From assembly GCF_029201545.1 (NCBI RefSeq), contig NZ_CP104007.1, forward strand, positions 3,969,501 through 4,033,500: DNA of 64,000 bases. The letters run 5' to 3'. This document shows positions 27,360 through 36,495 of this stretch, piece by piece (position 1 is the first letter of the stretch; each line of letters starts with the position of its first letter). The notes under the pieces were generated by a model. The model worked only from the letters and a program-made list of their open reading frames with translations, had not been told where the DNA came from and searched no databases. The stretch comes from Devosia sp. FJ2-5-3 (lineage in GTDB: Bacteria; Pseudomonadota; Alphaproteobacteria; Rhizobiales; Devosiaceae). Position numbers and translations under genes: made by a program.

Positions 27360-27464
27360 GATCACCAACGCTTTTCGCCCGCCATGGGGTCCTTTCGCAA
27401 GTGCAATGCCGCCTTGCGCCCCGATGTCTGGCGATTGTCGTCAAATCGGCCTATATGCACACCA

Positions 27465-28127
27465 ATGACACAGATTGCTCCCTTCCAGGCCGCCATCTTC
27501 GACATGGATGGCACGCTGCTCGATACCGAAGCGATGTTCAAGACCATCGTTTTCGAGGTGTGCACCGATCTCGGTTTTGAAATGACCGATCAAGTGCATA
27601 GCGGCATGGTCGGGTCCAGCCATGAACGAACCAGCCAATTGCTGATCGAGGCCTATGGGGTCAGTTTCCCCTATTCGCTGTTCGACGAGAAGTGCCGTGT
27701 GGTGATGCGCGAGCGCAGCCATGCCGGAGTACCGCTCAAGCCGGGCGTGCGGGAGTTCATCGCGGCGCTGCACGAAAACAATATCCCCACTGCCGTCGCG
27801 ACCTCCTCGCGCAATCCCCATGCCCGACACCATCTGGGGGCAGCCGGGCTGATCGACCTCTTCGATACGATCGTCACCCGCGATGACGTCATCAATCCCA
27901 AGCCGCATCCCGAGCCCTATCTCATGGCAGCGGGCCGGCTTGCGATGAAACCGCAGGATTGCCTGGCGCTCGAAGACAGTTTTGCCGGCGTCCGCGCCGC
28001 CCATGCGGCGGGCATGCAGACCATCATGATCCCAGACCTGGTCGCCCCCTCCGAGGAGATCCAATCTCTCGGCATCACGATCATGGAAAGCCTCGTGCTT
28101 GTGCACAAGGCTGCCTTCCCCCGTTAA
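27465..28127 (+). CDS. HAD-superfamily phosphatase (beta-phosphoglucomutase-like)
   Basis: A 220-aa haloacid dehalogenase-type hydrolase. Motif I is FDMDGTLLDTE with the nucleophile aspartate near residue 13, motif II ATSSR, motif III lysine in NPKPHPEPY, and motif IV LEDSFAGVRAA. The helical cap sits between motifs I and II (subclass IA). The substrate is probably a small sugar phosphate but is not determinable. ATG 27465 was chosen although the open frame extends far upstream antisense to selO. Confidence 0.88.
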   Translation: MTQIAPFQAAIFDMDGTLLDTEAMFKTIVFEVCTDLGFEMTDQVHSGMVGSSHERTSQLLIEAYGVSFPYSLFDEKCRVVMRERSHAGVPLKPGVREFIAALHENNIPTAVATSSRNPHARHHLGAAGLIDLFDTIVTRDDVINPKPHPEPYLMAAGRLAMKPQDCLALEDSFAGVRAAHAAGMQTIMIPDLVAPSEEIQSLGITIMESLVLVHKAAFPR

Positions 28128-28194
28128 GATTTGATCGCTTAAAACCACCCCTAAACTTTTAGCTTTCTCGGAAAGCGCCGATTCAGCACTTTGC

Positions 28195-28222
28195 AAACCC
28201 ATGAATTTCATGGGTTTTCTTT
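28195..28222 (+). terminator. Terminator after the HAD gene
   Basis: A perfect 11-bp palindrome (AAACCCATGAA / TTCATGGGTTT) with a TTCTTTTG tail, 67 bp past the stop. Confidence 0.65.
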
Positions 28223-28236
28223 TGCTGCTCGGCCGA

Positions 28237-28251
28237 TTAACCGTGTTTTAA
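28237..28251. promoter_or_regulatory. CtrA box upstream of the cell-wall hydrolase
   Basis: TTAA-CCGTGTT-TTAA, a perfect TTAA-N7-TTAA. A GGTTAACC palindrome lies at 28267-28274 and a GATTC methylation site at 28180-28184. Confidence 0.65.
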
Positions 28252-28402
28252 GAAGCTAAGGCCTATGGTTAACCGGCCGTAAATTTTGGCTTCCATCTCT
28301 TTGCAGGCTTGGCTAGTGTGCCTGCCAGCAAGACGGACCCTCTGGGGTCCAACAGAAGGCCCGCCGGTAGGACTGGACGGGCTCAGGGGCAAGGACGGGG
28401 CA

Positions 28403-29305
28403 TTGACTGCAGCCTGGCGGAAGAAAATCCTGCGGATAGCATCGCAGGCAGCAGCGCTCGCGGCGACGGTCATGGTCGCCGGCGTCATCGCGTCTCCCCT
28501 TGCAGTCAAGGCCAGTGATACAAACGTCGTGATCCCGCTGTCCGTTCCGGACACAGTCGCAAAGGTGCGCACCCAGCCCGCGCTGGGCGCGACCGCCATG
28601 CCGCTGGCGCCGGGCCAGCAACCGCTGACCGAAGCCCTGCTCGCCAATTACGTCAAGCGCCAGCAAGAGCTGCGCTCTGTCGAAGTCTCCCTCGATGGCC
28701 CCCATGCGCCGCTCAATGCACAGATGCTGATGGGCTATATCGCCCGCGGCTCGCTCAGCGGCGGCAATACGGCACTGTCAGCCATCGACAGCTTCATGGC
28801 GCCGATCGCCCGGCCCCAGCCCAGCGTCACCGCCGATGTTCTGGCGGCCTATATCGAGAGCGGCTATCAGCCCACTGCAAAGCGCGTCGAAATTGCAAAC
28901 AATGAGCGCGAATGCCTGGCCCAGGCAATCTACCATGAGGCGCGCGGTGAAAGCGCTGCCGGCCAGCTGGCGGTCGCCAATGTCATCGTCAACCGGGCGC
29001 GCTCCGAGCGCTATCCGTCCTCGCTGTGCGGCGTGATCTACCAGAACGCCGACAAGGGCCGCTATCGCTGCCAGTTCACCTTCGCCTGTGATGGCCGCGC
29101 CGATGCGCCGCGCGAGCGTCAGGCGTGGGCGCGTTCCACCGGGCTTGCTGAAAAGATCTACGCGGACTACGCGACCGGCGAAGAAATCGGAGCGCTGCCG
29201 CGCTCGGCGCTTTTCTACCACACGACGGCTGTCAGCCCGTCCTGGTCGCACACCTATAGCCGCGTCGCCCAGGTTGGCGCCCACATCTTCTATTCGCCGA
29301 ACTGA
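28403..29305 (+). CDS. SleB-type cell-wall hydrolase, secreted
   Basis: A peptidoglycan hydrolase of the Hydrolase_2 (SleB/CwlJ) family, 300 aa. The TTG start at 28403 is inferred from AAGGA at 28391 with 7-nt spacing; it gives a classic signal peptide (basic WRKKILRIAS, then a hydrophobic stretch to ASPLAVKAS). An ATG at 28286 would place 39 odd residues before it. The catalytic domain is C-terminal, about 205-300, with LAQAIYHEARGESAAGQLAV and the FYHTTAVSPSW segment. The upstream CtrA box suggests cell-cycle-timed expression. Confidence 0.85.
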   Translation: MTAAWRKKILRIASQAAALAATVMVAGVIASPLAVKASDTNVVIPLSVPDTVAKVRTQPALGATAMPLAPGQQPLTEALLANYVKRQQELRSVEVSLDGPHAPLNAQMLMGYIARGSLSGGNTALSAIDSFMAPIARPQPSVTADVLAAYIESGYQPTAKRVEIANNERECLAQAIYHEARGESAAGQLAVANVIVNRARSERYPSSLCGVIYQNADKGRYRCQFTFACDGRADAPRERQAWARSTGLAEKIYADYATGEEIGALPRSALFYHTTAVSPSWSHTYSRVAQVGAHIFYSPN

Positions 29306-29356
29306 GCCTCAGTCCTTGCTCCTGCGCGATGCGGGGCGCTGAAAACGGCAAGAAAA

Positions 29357-29377
29357 AAGGGCGCCCATGGCGCCCTT
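29357..29377. terminator. Bidirectional terminator
   Basis: 9-bp stem (AAGGGCGCC / GGCGCCCTT), 3-nt loop, A-run before and TTTT shortly after. It serves the wall hydrolase (+) and pckA (-). Confidence 0.85.
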
Positions 29378-29381
29378 CGTT

Positions 29382-30980
29382 TTATTCAGCGGCCTTGGCC
29401 AATTGCGGGCCCGGCTCGGCATCCGCCTCGACCCCGAACTTCTTGAAGTTTTCGCGGAACAGCTGGGCCAGCTTTGCGGCCTGGGCGTCATAGGCCTCGG
29501 CGTCGGCCCAGGTCTGGCGCGGATCGAGCAGCTTGCTGTCCACACCGGGAACGGCCACCGGCACTTCAAAACCGAACAGCGCGTCGACACGCATCTCCAC
29601 ATCGTCAATCGCACCCTCGAGCGCTGCCGTCAGCAGGCGACGGGTCGAGGCGATATCGATGCGCTTGCCGACGCCATAGCCCCCACCGGTCCAGCCGGTG
29701 TTCAGCAGATAGGCCTGCGCACCGCTCTCGCGCAGGCGCTCCGCCAGCATCTCGCCATAGACTGTCGGGTGCAGCGGCATGAAGGGGGCGCCGAAACAGG
29801 CCGAGAAGGTCGCCTGCGGTTCGGTGACACCCCGCTCGGTGCCGGCCACCTTGGCCGTATAGCCGGACAGGAAGTGGTAGACGGCCTGGTCCGGGGTCAA
29901 CTTGGCCAGCGGCGGCAGCACGCCGAACGCGTCGGCGGTCAGGAAGACGACGGTCTTGGGCGTTCCACCGACACTGCCCTTGGCAATCGAGGGCAGCACG
30001 TGCAGCGGATAGGCCGCGCGGGTGTTTTCGGTCAGCGAGACATCGTCGAAATCGGGAACGCCGCTCGCAGCGTCGAGGATGACGTTTTCGAGCACGGTGC
30101 CGAAGCGCTTGGTGGCAGCGTAGATTTCGGGCTCGGCTGAGGCGCTGAGCTTGATGGTCTTGGCGTAGCACCCGCCTTCGAGGTTGAAGACGCCCTCGGC
30201 GCTCCAGCCATGCTCGTCATCGCCGATCAGCGGACGGTTCGGATCATTGCTGAGCGTGGTCTTGCCTGTACCCGAAAGGCCGAAGAACAGCGCAGCTTCC
30301 CCATCGGGGCCAAGATTGGCCGAGCAGTGCATCGGCAGCACGCCCTGGCGCGGCGCATGGAAGTTGAACAGCGAGAACACGCTCTTCTTGATCTCACCGG
30401 CATAGAGCGTGCCGGCAATGACCACGACATTGCGGCTCATGTCGAGCGCGATGACGGTGTCCGTGCGGCAGCCATGGCGCGCCGGGTCGGCCTTGAAATG
30501 GGGCGCATGAACGATGGTCACGGCCGTGGCGTCCGCGCCTGCCGGAATGCCTTCGCCGCGACGGATCAGCAGATTGCGGATGAAGAGGGCATGCCAGGCG
30601 CTCGGGGTGAGCACCGTTACGTCATACTGGTGGGCGGGGTCCGCGCCGGCCAGGAGATCCTGGCGGTAGATGGCTTCGCCCGCCAGATGGGCGCGCACGT
30701 CCTCGAGCAGGAGGCTGAAATGCTCCGGCGACAGCGCGCCGGAATTGTCCCACCACACAGTGCCATCGGTCAGCGCGTCGCGAACGATGAATTTGTCCTT
30801 GGGCGAGCGGCCGGTGAAGGCGCCGGTTTCGACAACGAATGCTCCGTCTGCGCTCAACCGACCAGCTTTTTGCTGCAGCGCTTCGGCAACCAGATCCGGG
30901 GCAGTTGCGTTGTCGCTTAGCGACACGGCCGCGCCGACGATGCCGTTCCGCAGGACCCCATGATCGAACACACTCATCAT
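29382..30980 (-). CDS. pckA: Phosphoenolpyruvate carboxykinase (ATP)
   Basis: Gluconeogenic enzyme converting oxaloacetate and ATP to PEP. The 532-aa protein has the kinase-1a P-loop [11 protein letters not shown] (about residues 233-243), the metal site GDDEHGW, and the N-terminal TGRSPKDKF substrate loop. GGAG precedes the paired ATGs. It is divergent from chvI; in rhizobia pckA and chvI are also adjacent, and ChvI influences its expression. Confidence 0.97.
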   Translation of the reverse strand: MMSVFDHGVLRNGIVGAAVSLSDNATAPDLVAEALQQKAGRLSADGAFVVETGAFTGRSPKDKFIVRDALTDGTVWWDNSGALSPEHFSLLLEDVRAHLAGEAIYRQDLLAGADPAHQYDVTVLTPSAWHALFIRNLLIRRGEGIPAGADATAVTIVHAPHFKADPARHGCRTDTVIALDMSRNVVVIAGTLYAGEIKKSVFSLFNFHAPRQGVLPMHCSANLGPDGEAALFFGLSGTGKTTLSNDPNRPLIGDDEHGWSAEGVFNLEGGCYAKTIKLSASAEPEIYAATKRFGTVLENVILDAASGVPDFDDVSLTENTRAAYPLHVLPSIAKGSVGGTPKTVVFLTADAFGVLPPLAKLTPDQAVYHFLSGYTAKVAGTERGVTEPQATFSACFGAPFMPLHPTVYGEMLAERLRESGAQAYLLNTGWTGGGYGVGKRIDIASTRRLLTAALEGAIDDVEMRVDALFGFEVPVAVPGVDSKLLDPRQTWADAEAYDAQAAKLAQLFRENFKKFGVEADAEPGPQLAKAAE

Positions 30981-31080
30981 TCCGTCTCCACTCGATGCCG
31001 CAATCGCGGTGTTGGCGACAAAATAGGGACCCGGCCCCCCCGAGGACCATCCCGAAATGGGTCTTAAGACGGAAGTTTAA

Positions 31081-31124
31081 CGTGGCGCGGAATGCTGCCT
31101 CACCTGGCAGCAGACTTGGCCACG
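31081..31124. promoter_or_regulatory. Nested stem-loop between pckA and chvI
   Basis: Inner stem GCTGCC / GGCAGC (31094-31111) inside outer stem CGTGGC / GCCACG (31081-31124). It could form a 44-nt RNA structure in the 5' leader of either gene. Confidence 0.4.
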
Positions 31125-31215
31125 CCTTATTTAACGCGTAATTGTCGCTTGCAACGGCAGACCAGACCAGACTGGTTCATTTCCAATGCAAGCGTCTCGA
31201 GAAGAAAGGCAGCCC

Positions 31216-31932
31216 ATGCCCAAGATCGCCCTGGTAGATGACGACCGTAATATCCTGACCTCTGTGTCCCTGACACTTGAAGCGGAGGGATATCAGGTGG
31301 CCACCTATACTGACGGCGCTTCAGGTCTTGAGGGTCTCACCACCGACAAGCCCGACCTTGCCATACTGGACATCAAGATGCCGCGTATGGACGGGATGGA
31401 ATTGCTTCGCCGCCTGCGCCAGAAGTCGGACGTGCCGGTGATCTTCCTCACCTCCAAGGATGAGGAAATCGACGAACTCTTCGGGCTCAAGATGGGCGCC
31501 GATGATTTCATCACCAAGCCTTTCAGCCAGCGCCTGCTCGTGGAACGCGTCAAGGCCATCCTGCGCCGCTCGGCCCCGCGCGATCCCTCGAGCGCGCCAG
31601 GGACGACGACGGAGGCGACACCGAGCAAGGCCTTGATCGAACGCGGCTCGCTGGTGCTCGACGAGGAGCGCCACACCTGCACCTGGAAGACCCAGCGCGT
31701 CACCCTGACGGTCACCGAATTCCTGATCCTGCAGGCCCTTGCCCTGCGCCCCGGCGTGGTCAAATCGCGCAACGCTTTGATGGACGCTGCCTATGACGAC
31801 CAGGTCTATGTCGATGATCGCACCATCGACAGCCATATCAAGCGGCTGCGCAAAAAGTTCAAAGCCGTGGATGATGATTTCGAAATGATCGAAACCCTCT
31901 ATGGTGTCGGCTACCGCTTCAAGGAGCAGTAG
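31216..31932 (+). CDS. chvI: Response regulator ChvI
   Basis: An OmpR/PhoB-type transcription factor of 238 aa for envelope and acid signalling, exopolysaccharide and motility control. The receiver domain (1-120) has the acidic pocket in VDDDRNIL and phosphoacceptor Asp52 (ILDIKMP); the winged-helix DNA-binding domain is at about 140-235 ([17 protein letters not shown]). ATG 31216 is preferred over 31186 because family members begin here and AAAGG lies 6 nt upstream. chvG follows 9 bp later. Confidence 0.96.
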   Translation: MPKIALVDDDRNILTSVSLTLEAEGYQVATYTDGASGLEGLTTDKPDLAILDIKMPRMDGMELLRRLRQKSDVPVIFLTSKDEEIDELFGLKMGADDFITKPFSQRLLVERVKAILRRSAPRDPSSAPGTTTEATPSKALIERGSLVLDEERHTCTWKTQRVTLTVTEFLILQALALRPGVVKSRNALMDAAYDDQVYVDDRTIDSHIKRLRKKFKAVDDDFEMIETLYGVGYRFKEQ

Positions 31933-31941
31933 GAAAGCCAA

Positions 31942-33729
31942 TTGGCCACGTTAGACCCGCATGCGGAGGCCCCTGCCGCCGGAAAATCTTCTGGCGGCGA
32001 GGGTGACGCTTCGCCGCGCCCGCGGCGCGCCCCCTGGCGCCTCGCCCTGTTGGCTATTGCCAAACTCGCGACCGGCGTGCGCCGTTTTGTCGATTTCACC
32101 ATCTTTTCCAGCCTCACCCGCCGCATCGTGGTCCTCAATCTGGCAGGCCTGCTGGTGCTGGTGGTGGGTATCCTCTATCTCAACCAGTGGCGTGCGGGCC
32201 TCATCGATGCGCGCGTCCAGTCCCTACGCGTCCAGGGTGAAATCATCGCCGCCGCCATCGCGGCCTCGGCGACGGTGGATAGCGACGTCATCTCGATCAA
32301 TCCGGATCGCCTGCTCGAATTGCAGGCGGGCAATGTTTCCCCGCTCTCCTATTTCGACCCGTCGCTCGAATTTCCCATCAATCCCGAGCGCGTCGCGCCG
32401 CTCCTGCGCAACCTCATCACCCCGACCCGAACCCGGGCCCGCATTTATGACCAGGGCGGCCTCCTGATCCTCGACAGCGAGAACATTTATGCGCGCGGCG
32501 AGGTCATAAGGCAGAACATCGATACGTCCAGCCAGCAGAGCTTCTTCCTTCTCGACTGGTTCAACGCCATCGTCTCCTGGGCGCCGGGCGACAATTTCTC
32601 GAAATACCAGGAATATGGTGCCGACGAGGGTACGCGCTATCCGGAGGTCGCCTCGGCCCTCCAGGGCGCGCCCGCCGATTTCGTCCGCGTCGACGAGCGC
32701 AACCAGCTCGTCGTCTCCGTGGCGGTCCCGGTGCAGCGCATGCGCGCCATTGTGGGAGCGATCTTCCTTTCCACCGCGCCCGGCGACATCGATTCCGTGG
32801 TCGCCCAGGAACGCTGGAGCATCCTTCGCATCGCCCTCATCGCCACGGTGGTGCAAGTCGTTCTTTCGCTGCTCCTTGCCGGCACCATCGCCGGCCCGAT
32901 GCGGCGCCTGTCGGCCGCCGCCGAGCGCGTGCAGACCGCGGGCAATGCGCGCGCCGAAATTCCCGATTTCACCGATCGCCCCGACGAAATCGGCCATCTG
33001 TCCGGTGCGCTGCGGCGCATGACCGACGCGCTCTATAACCGCATCGAGGCCATCGAGCGCTTTGCCGCCGACGTGGCCCACGAACTCAAGAACCCGCTGA
33101 CATCGCTGCGTTCCGCTGTCGAAACCCTGCCCCTGGCCAAAAAGCCCGAGGACCGGGAGCGTCTCAACGCCATCATCCAGCACGACGTCAAACGCCTCGA
33201 CCGGCTGATCACCGATATTTCCAGCGCCAGCCGGCTGGATGCCGAACTGGCCCGCGAGGGCGCCGAAAAGGTCGATGTGGAAAAGCTGGCCGAGGCCATG
33301 GTCTCGATCCAGAAGGACATCGCAGCCGGCCGGTCGGTCAATGTGGTGATGGGCAAGCGGGCGGGACGGGGCAACACCACCATCAACGGCCACGAAAGCC
33401 GCCTGGCCCAGGTCTTTGCCAATCTCATCGACAACGCCGTTTCCTTCTCGCCGCCGGATGGCACCGTCACCGTCGCGATCGCGACCGAAGCCGATGCCAT
33501 CATTGTCACGGTGACCGATGAGGGCCCGGGCATCACCGATGTCAGCCGCATCTTCCAGCGCTTCTATACCGACCGCCCCGAGACGGAGAGCTTTGGCAAT
33601 CATTCCGGCCTTGGCCTGTCGATTTCCCGGCAGATCGTCGAGGCGCACAAGGGAACCATCAAGGCGCAGAACCGCCGGGATCGCTCGGGCGCCGTCTTCA
33701 CAATTGTATTGCCGCGGGCCCGCAAATAG
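31942..33729 (+). CDS. chvG: Sensor histidine kinase ChvG (ExoS)
   Basis: A 595-aa inner-membrane kinase. TM1 is at about 60-80, a periplasmic stimulus-sensing domain at about 85-290, TM2 at about 295-315, then HAMP. The DHp domain carries His380 (DVAHELKNPLTS) and the HATPase domain has NLIDNAVSFS and DEGPGITD. It starts at TTG 31942 with AGGAAA 5 nt upstream. The long basic/proline-rich N-terminus before TM1 is typical of ChvG. It phosphorylates ChvI encoded just upstream; a periplasmic inhibitor (ExoR) is not in this window. Confidence 0.95.
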   Translation: MATLDPHAEAPAAGKSSGGEGDASPRPRRAPWRLALLAIAKLATGVRRFVDFTIFSSLTRRIVVLNLAGLLVLVVGILYLNQWRAGLIDARVQSLRVQGEIIAAAIAASATVDSDVISINPDRLLELQAGNVSPLSYFDPSLEFPINPERVAPLLRNLITPTRTRARIYDQGGLLILDSENIYARGEVIRQNIDTSSQQSFFLLDWFNAIVSWAPGDNFSKYQEYGADEGTRYPEVASALQGAPADFVRVDERNQLVVSVAVPVQRMRAIVGAIFLSTAPGDIDSVVAQERWSILRIALIATVVQVVLSLLLAGTIAGPMRRLSAAAERVQTAGNARAEIPDFTDRPDEIGHLSGALRRMTDALYNRIEAIERFAADVAHELKNPLTSLRSAVETLPLAKKPEDRERLNAIIQHDVKRLDRLITDISSASRLDAELAREGAEKVDVEKLAEAMVSIQKDIAAGRSVNVVMGKRAGRGNTTINGHESRLAQVFANLIDNAVSFSPPDGTVTVAIATEADAIIVTVTDEGPGITDVSRIFQRFYTDRPETESFGNHSGLGLSISRQIVEAHKGTIKAQNRRDRSGAVFTIVLPRARK

Positions 33730-33738
33730 TCTGGCATC

Positions 33739-34206
33739 ATGACAAAACCACATCATGTGCACGGGACCGGGCTGGTGCTCGACGGGGTTGGAGTGCTGCT
33801 GCGAGGGCCATCGGGCGCCGGCAAATCGCTGCTCACGCTGTCGCTGATCGAGATCTGGCTCGGCAAGGGGCTCGAAGCCCTGCTGGTGAGCGACGACCGG
33901 GTGGACCTGACCGCGGACGCCTCCGGAGTGGTCATGAACGCCCCGCCGCTGCTGACCGGGCTGATCGAGTTGCGCGGTCGCGGCATCGTCCACCGCCCCA
34001 GCTGCGCGTCGGCCCGGCTGCATTTGGTCATCGACCTCGTTCCGGCCTATGAGCGTATGCTGGAAGAGGACGCCCTGAGCACCTATATACTGGGTCACCA
34101 GCTTGCACGGGCCCCGGTGCCGCACGCCGAACGGATTGGGTTGCGACACCAGGAGCTGCTGGTCATGGAAGCTGTGCGCGCAAGCACATCTCCTGCTGAA
34201 CCATGA
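33739..34206 (+). CDS. hprK: HPr kinase/phosphorylase, short alphaproteobacterial form
   Basis: Phosphorylates and dephosphorylates a serine of HPr, linking carbon status to signalling. Only the catalytic C-terminal domain is present (155 aa), as usual in alphaproteobacteria. Walker A is GPSGAGKS (about 24-31), followed by SDDRVDL and the signature LIELRGRGIV. It sits 9 bp after chvG and before EIIA and HPr, a conserved order in this group. Confidence 0.93.
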   Translation: MTKPHHVHGTGLVLDGVGVLLRGPSGAGKSLLTLSLIEIWLGKGLEALLVSDDRVDLTADASGVVMNAPPLLTGLIELRGRGIVHRPSCASARLHLVIDLVPAYERMLEEDALSTYILGHQLARAPVPHAERIGLRHQELLVMEAVRASTSPAEP

Positions 34207-34351
34207 CAAATTATCGCTTGCAACAGGGGGCCCGGGGGACAAAACTGTCACCGGCTCGCCTACAATCGCCCCGTGCCTCGGCCGGGCGCAACAATCTGGG
34301 ACGCCGTGGCGGAACGCCACCTATGCCGCTACGGCAGTTTGGGGAGTATGC

Positions 34352-34756
34352 ATGATCGGATTGGTTCTGGTGACGCATGGAGCGCTGGCTGACGAGTTCA
34401 AGCTGGCGCTCGAGCATGTGGTCGGCCCGCAAGACTATTGCGAAACCATCGCCATCGGCCCTGATGACAATGCCGAAACGCGGCGTGAAGACATCATCAA
34501 GGCCATAGACCGCGCCGAAAACGGCGACGGCGTGATCATTCTGACCGACATGTTTGGCGGCACGCCGTCCAATCTGGCGATTTCGGTCATGAACAATCGC
34601 AAGGTGGAAGTGATCGCGGGGGTGAACTTGCCCATGCTGGTCAAGCTCGGCCGCGTCCGCGGCGAGATGGCCATGGCCGAAGCGGTGCACCTGGCCCAGG
34701 AAGCGGGCCGGAAATACATCACGGTCGCCAATTCCATCCTCGGCGGAGCCTCATAA
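34352..34756 (+). CDS. PTS system EIIA component, mannose family
   Basis: A 134-aa cytoplasmic phosphotransfer protein. His9 in LVTHGAL is the phosphorylated histidine, and DMFGGTPSNLA is the family signature. ATG 34352 has GGGGAG 5 nt upstream; the open frame extending to 34103 overlaps hprK and is rejected. No EIIB/EIIC sugar permease is nearby, so its role is probably regulatory (PTS-Ntr type), as in rhizobia where it works with ChvG/ChvI-linked HPr. It abuts ptsH. Confidence 0.94.
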   Translation: MIGLVLVTHGALADEFKLALEHVVGPQDYCETIAIGPDDNAETRREDIIKAIDRAENGDGVIILTDMFGGTPSNLAISVMNNRKVEVIAGVNLPMLVKLGRVRGEMAMAEAVHLAQEAGRKYITVANSILGGAS

Positions 34757-35059
34757 ATGGATGCTGCCGGCCGTGCCCTCGCCCAGCAATTGACCATCGT
34801 CAATCGCAAGGGCCTGCATGCGCGTGCCTCGGCGCGTTTCGTGCGAACCGCAGAGTGCTTTGATGCCACGATCAATGTCGTCAAGGACGGTCAGTCCGTC
34901 GCCGGCAATTCGATCATGGGGCTGATGATGCTCGGGGCCGGGCCAGGCTCGACCATTCTCGTCCAGGCCACCGGCAAGCAGGCCCGCGAGGCGCTCGAAG
35001 CCATCGTCGTGCTCGTCAACAATGGCTTTGACGAAGACAATGACGGCGCGCCCGAATAG
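34757..35059 (+). CDS. ptsH: Phosphocarrier protein HPr
   Basis: A 100-aa HPr/NPr-type carrier. His21 lies in KGLHARASA, accepting phosphate from enzyme I, and the HprK-target region around GNSIMGLMML is conserved. The ATG directly follows the EIIA stop, so translation is coupled. Enzyme I (ptsP) is not in the window. The 3' end is 3 bp from the convergent YARHG gene. Confidence 0.95.
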   Translation: MDAAGRALAQQLTIVNRKGLHARASARFVRTAECFDATINVVKDGQSVAGNSIMGLMMLGAGPGSTILVQATGKQAREALEAIVVLVNNGFDEDNDGAPE

Positions 35060-35062
35060 GCG

Positions 35063-35386
35063 TTAATTGCAGCCCTTGGCCTTTTCCGCCTGCGATATCC
35101 GCGCCACGTTTTCGCGCTCATAGGCGTTGAGCCGCACCTCAGACTGGTTGGTGATCCAGCATCCCGAATTGCCGAAGGCGTTGCGGGCCCGCTCGGTCTG
35201 GAAGCAATAGCCATTCTGCTGGTAGATGAGATTGCGCACCTCCCACAGCGACTGGCACGACATCCGACTGAGGTCGGATCGGCTGAAATGGCTGCTATCG
35301 TCGCATCCTATGATTTCATAGCAATTGGCGGCCACGCCGCTTGTTCCTGCCAAAATTGCCAGAACAGCCCCAAATCCCCTCAACAT
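35063..35386 (-). CDS. Secreted YARHG-domain protein
   Basis: A 107-aa small envelope protein. A signal peptide (LRGFGAVLAILAGTSGVAA) precedes a mature part rich in cysteines (C-x5-C, then C, C, C), and the YARHG-type helix LWEVRNLIYQQNGYCF leads to a SEVRLNAYERENVARI repeat end. ATG 35386 has GGAGG 6 nt upstream; the frame to 35482 lacks support. The function of YARHG domains is unknown; they are extracytoplasmic. Confidence 0.8.
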   Translation of the reverse strand: MLRGFGAVLAILAGTSGVAANCYEIIGCDDSSHFSRSDLSRMSCQSLWEVRNLIYQQNGYCFQTERARNAFGNSGCWITNQSEVRLNAYERENVARISQAEKAKGCN

Positions 35387-35551
35387 CTTCGACCTCCTCG
35401 CCCCGCATTCCCGAACAGAGCACGAATATCGCCCAAAGCATAGCAAGCCGATTGGCCCTGCTTTGACGAACAAAGCCTTCATCGCATCGCTGGTGGTGAC
35501 GGCGCGCTGATTTTCCTACATTGGGTTCACACCTGTTTCACGGGGATCGAA

Positions 35552-36475
35552 ATGATCGACACATCCGTCCAGACCAATGTTCGCTCCGAGCCATTGCTGC
35601 CGCTGAGCACGACACTGGGTCCTGTCCACCTCGCCGTCACCGACCGCACCAGGGCGCTCGCCATCTGGCAGGATGTCGTCGGGCTCGATCTCATCGCCGA
35701 AGAAGGCCCTCGCCTCCTCCTCGGCGCGGGCGGCACAGTTCTCATTGTGCTTGAGACCGGCGCGGAACGCCCTGTCGTGCCGCGCAGCCTGGGGCTCTAT
35801 CACGTCGCCATCCATGTGCCGAAGCGTGCCGACCTCGCCCAGATGGCCGTCCGTGCTCTCCAGCGCAATGTGCGCATCGCCCCCACCGACCATCTGGTGA
35901 GCGAGGCGATCTATCTGTGGGATCTCGATGGCAATGGCATCGAAATCACCTTCGAAACACCCTGGCGCGGCCGGCTCGGCGATCCGGACAAGGGCGAGAA
36001 CTACGCCATCACGGCAGAGGGCAAGCCTCATTCCGGGCGTGAGGCCATCGATCTCGACGGGCTGCTCGCCGAACTGGGTCCCCGCCCCCTCCTCGCCCCC
36101 CGCATGCCGGAGGGCACGCGCATCGGCCATGTTCATCTCCATGTCCGCGACCTCGCCGAGGCGATGGCGTTTTATCGGGATGCCATCGGCTTTGCCGGTT
36201 TCCTGATGATCGAGTCCTTCGGCATGGGCGATGTCGGGCTCGACTACATGCCCCATACGATCGCCTTCAACATCTGGTCCGGGCCGCAGGCCACCCGGCC
36301 ACCAGCCGCCAGCGCCGGGCTCAGATGGCTCACAATCGTGCTGCCCGACGCGGAGAGCCTTGCGGGGCTTCATCAGCGTCTTGCGGAGGCGGGGGCGTCT
36401 CTCACCCCGGGTGATGGCTGGACGGAAACACGCGATCCCTCGGGCAATCGCATCAGGCTCGTCCTGCCCTCGTGA
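35552..36475 (+). CDS. VOC-superfamily dioxygenase/glyoxalase-like protein
   Basis: A 307-aa two-repeat vicinal-oxygen-chelate enzyme similar to the CatE/catechol-2,3-dioxygenase group. Candidate metal ligands are GPVHLAV and YHVAIHV with DLDGNGIEITFE in module 1, and GHVHLHVRDL with DPSGNRIRLVL in module 2. The substrate is unknown. It lies upstream of DUF924 by 20 bp on the same strand and may be co-transcribed. Confidence 0.82.
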   Translation: MIDTSVQTNVRSEPLLPLSTTLGPVHLAVTDRTRALAIWQDVVGLDLIAEEGPRLLLGAGGTVLIVLETGAERPVVPRSLGLYHVAIHVPKRADLAQMAVRALQRNVRIAPTDHLVSEAIYLWDLDGNGIEITFETPWRGRLGDPDKGENYAITAEGKPHSGREAIDLDGLLAELGPRPLLAPRMPEGTRIGHVHLHVRDLAEAMAFYRDAIGFAGFLMIESFGMGDVGLDYMPHTIAFNIWSGPQATRPPAASAGLRWLTIVLPDAESLAGLHQRLAEAGASLTPGDGWTETRDPSGNRIRLVLPS

Positions 36476-36495
36476 CCCCAATGAAAGGAAATGCC

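Noticed and set aside
26004..27464. N-terminal extension of the HAD phosphatase frame
   Set aside because: It is antisense to selO; the HAD domain begins within a few residues of ATG 27465.
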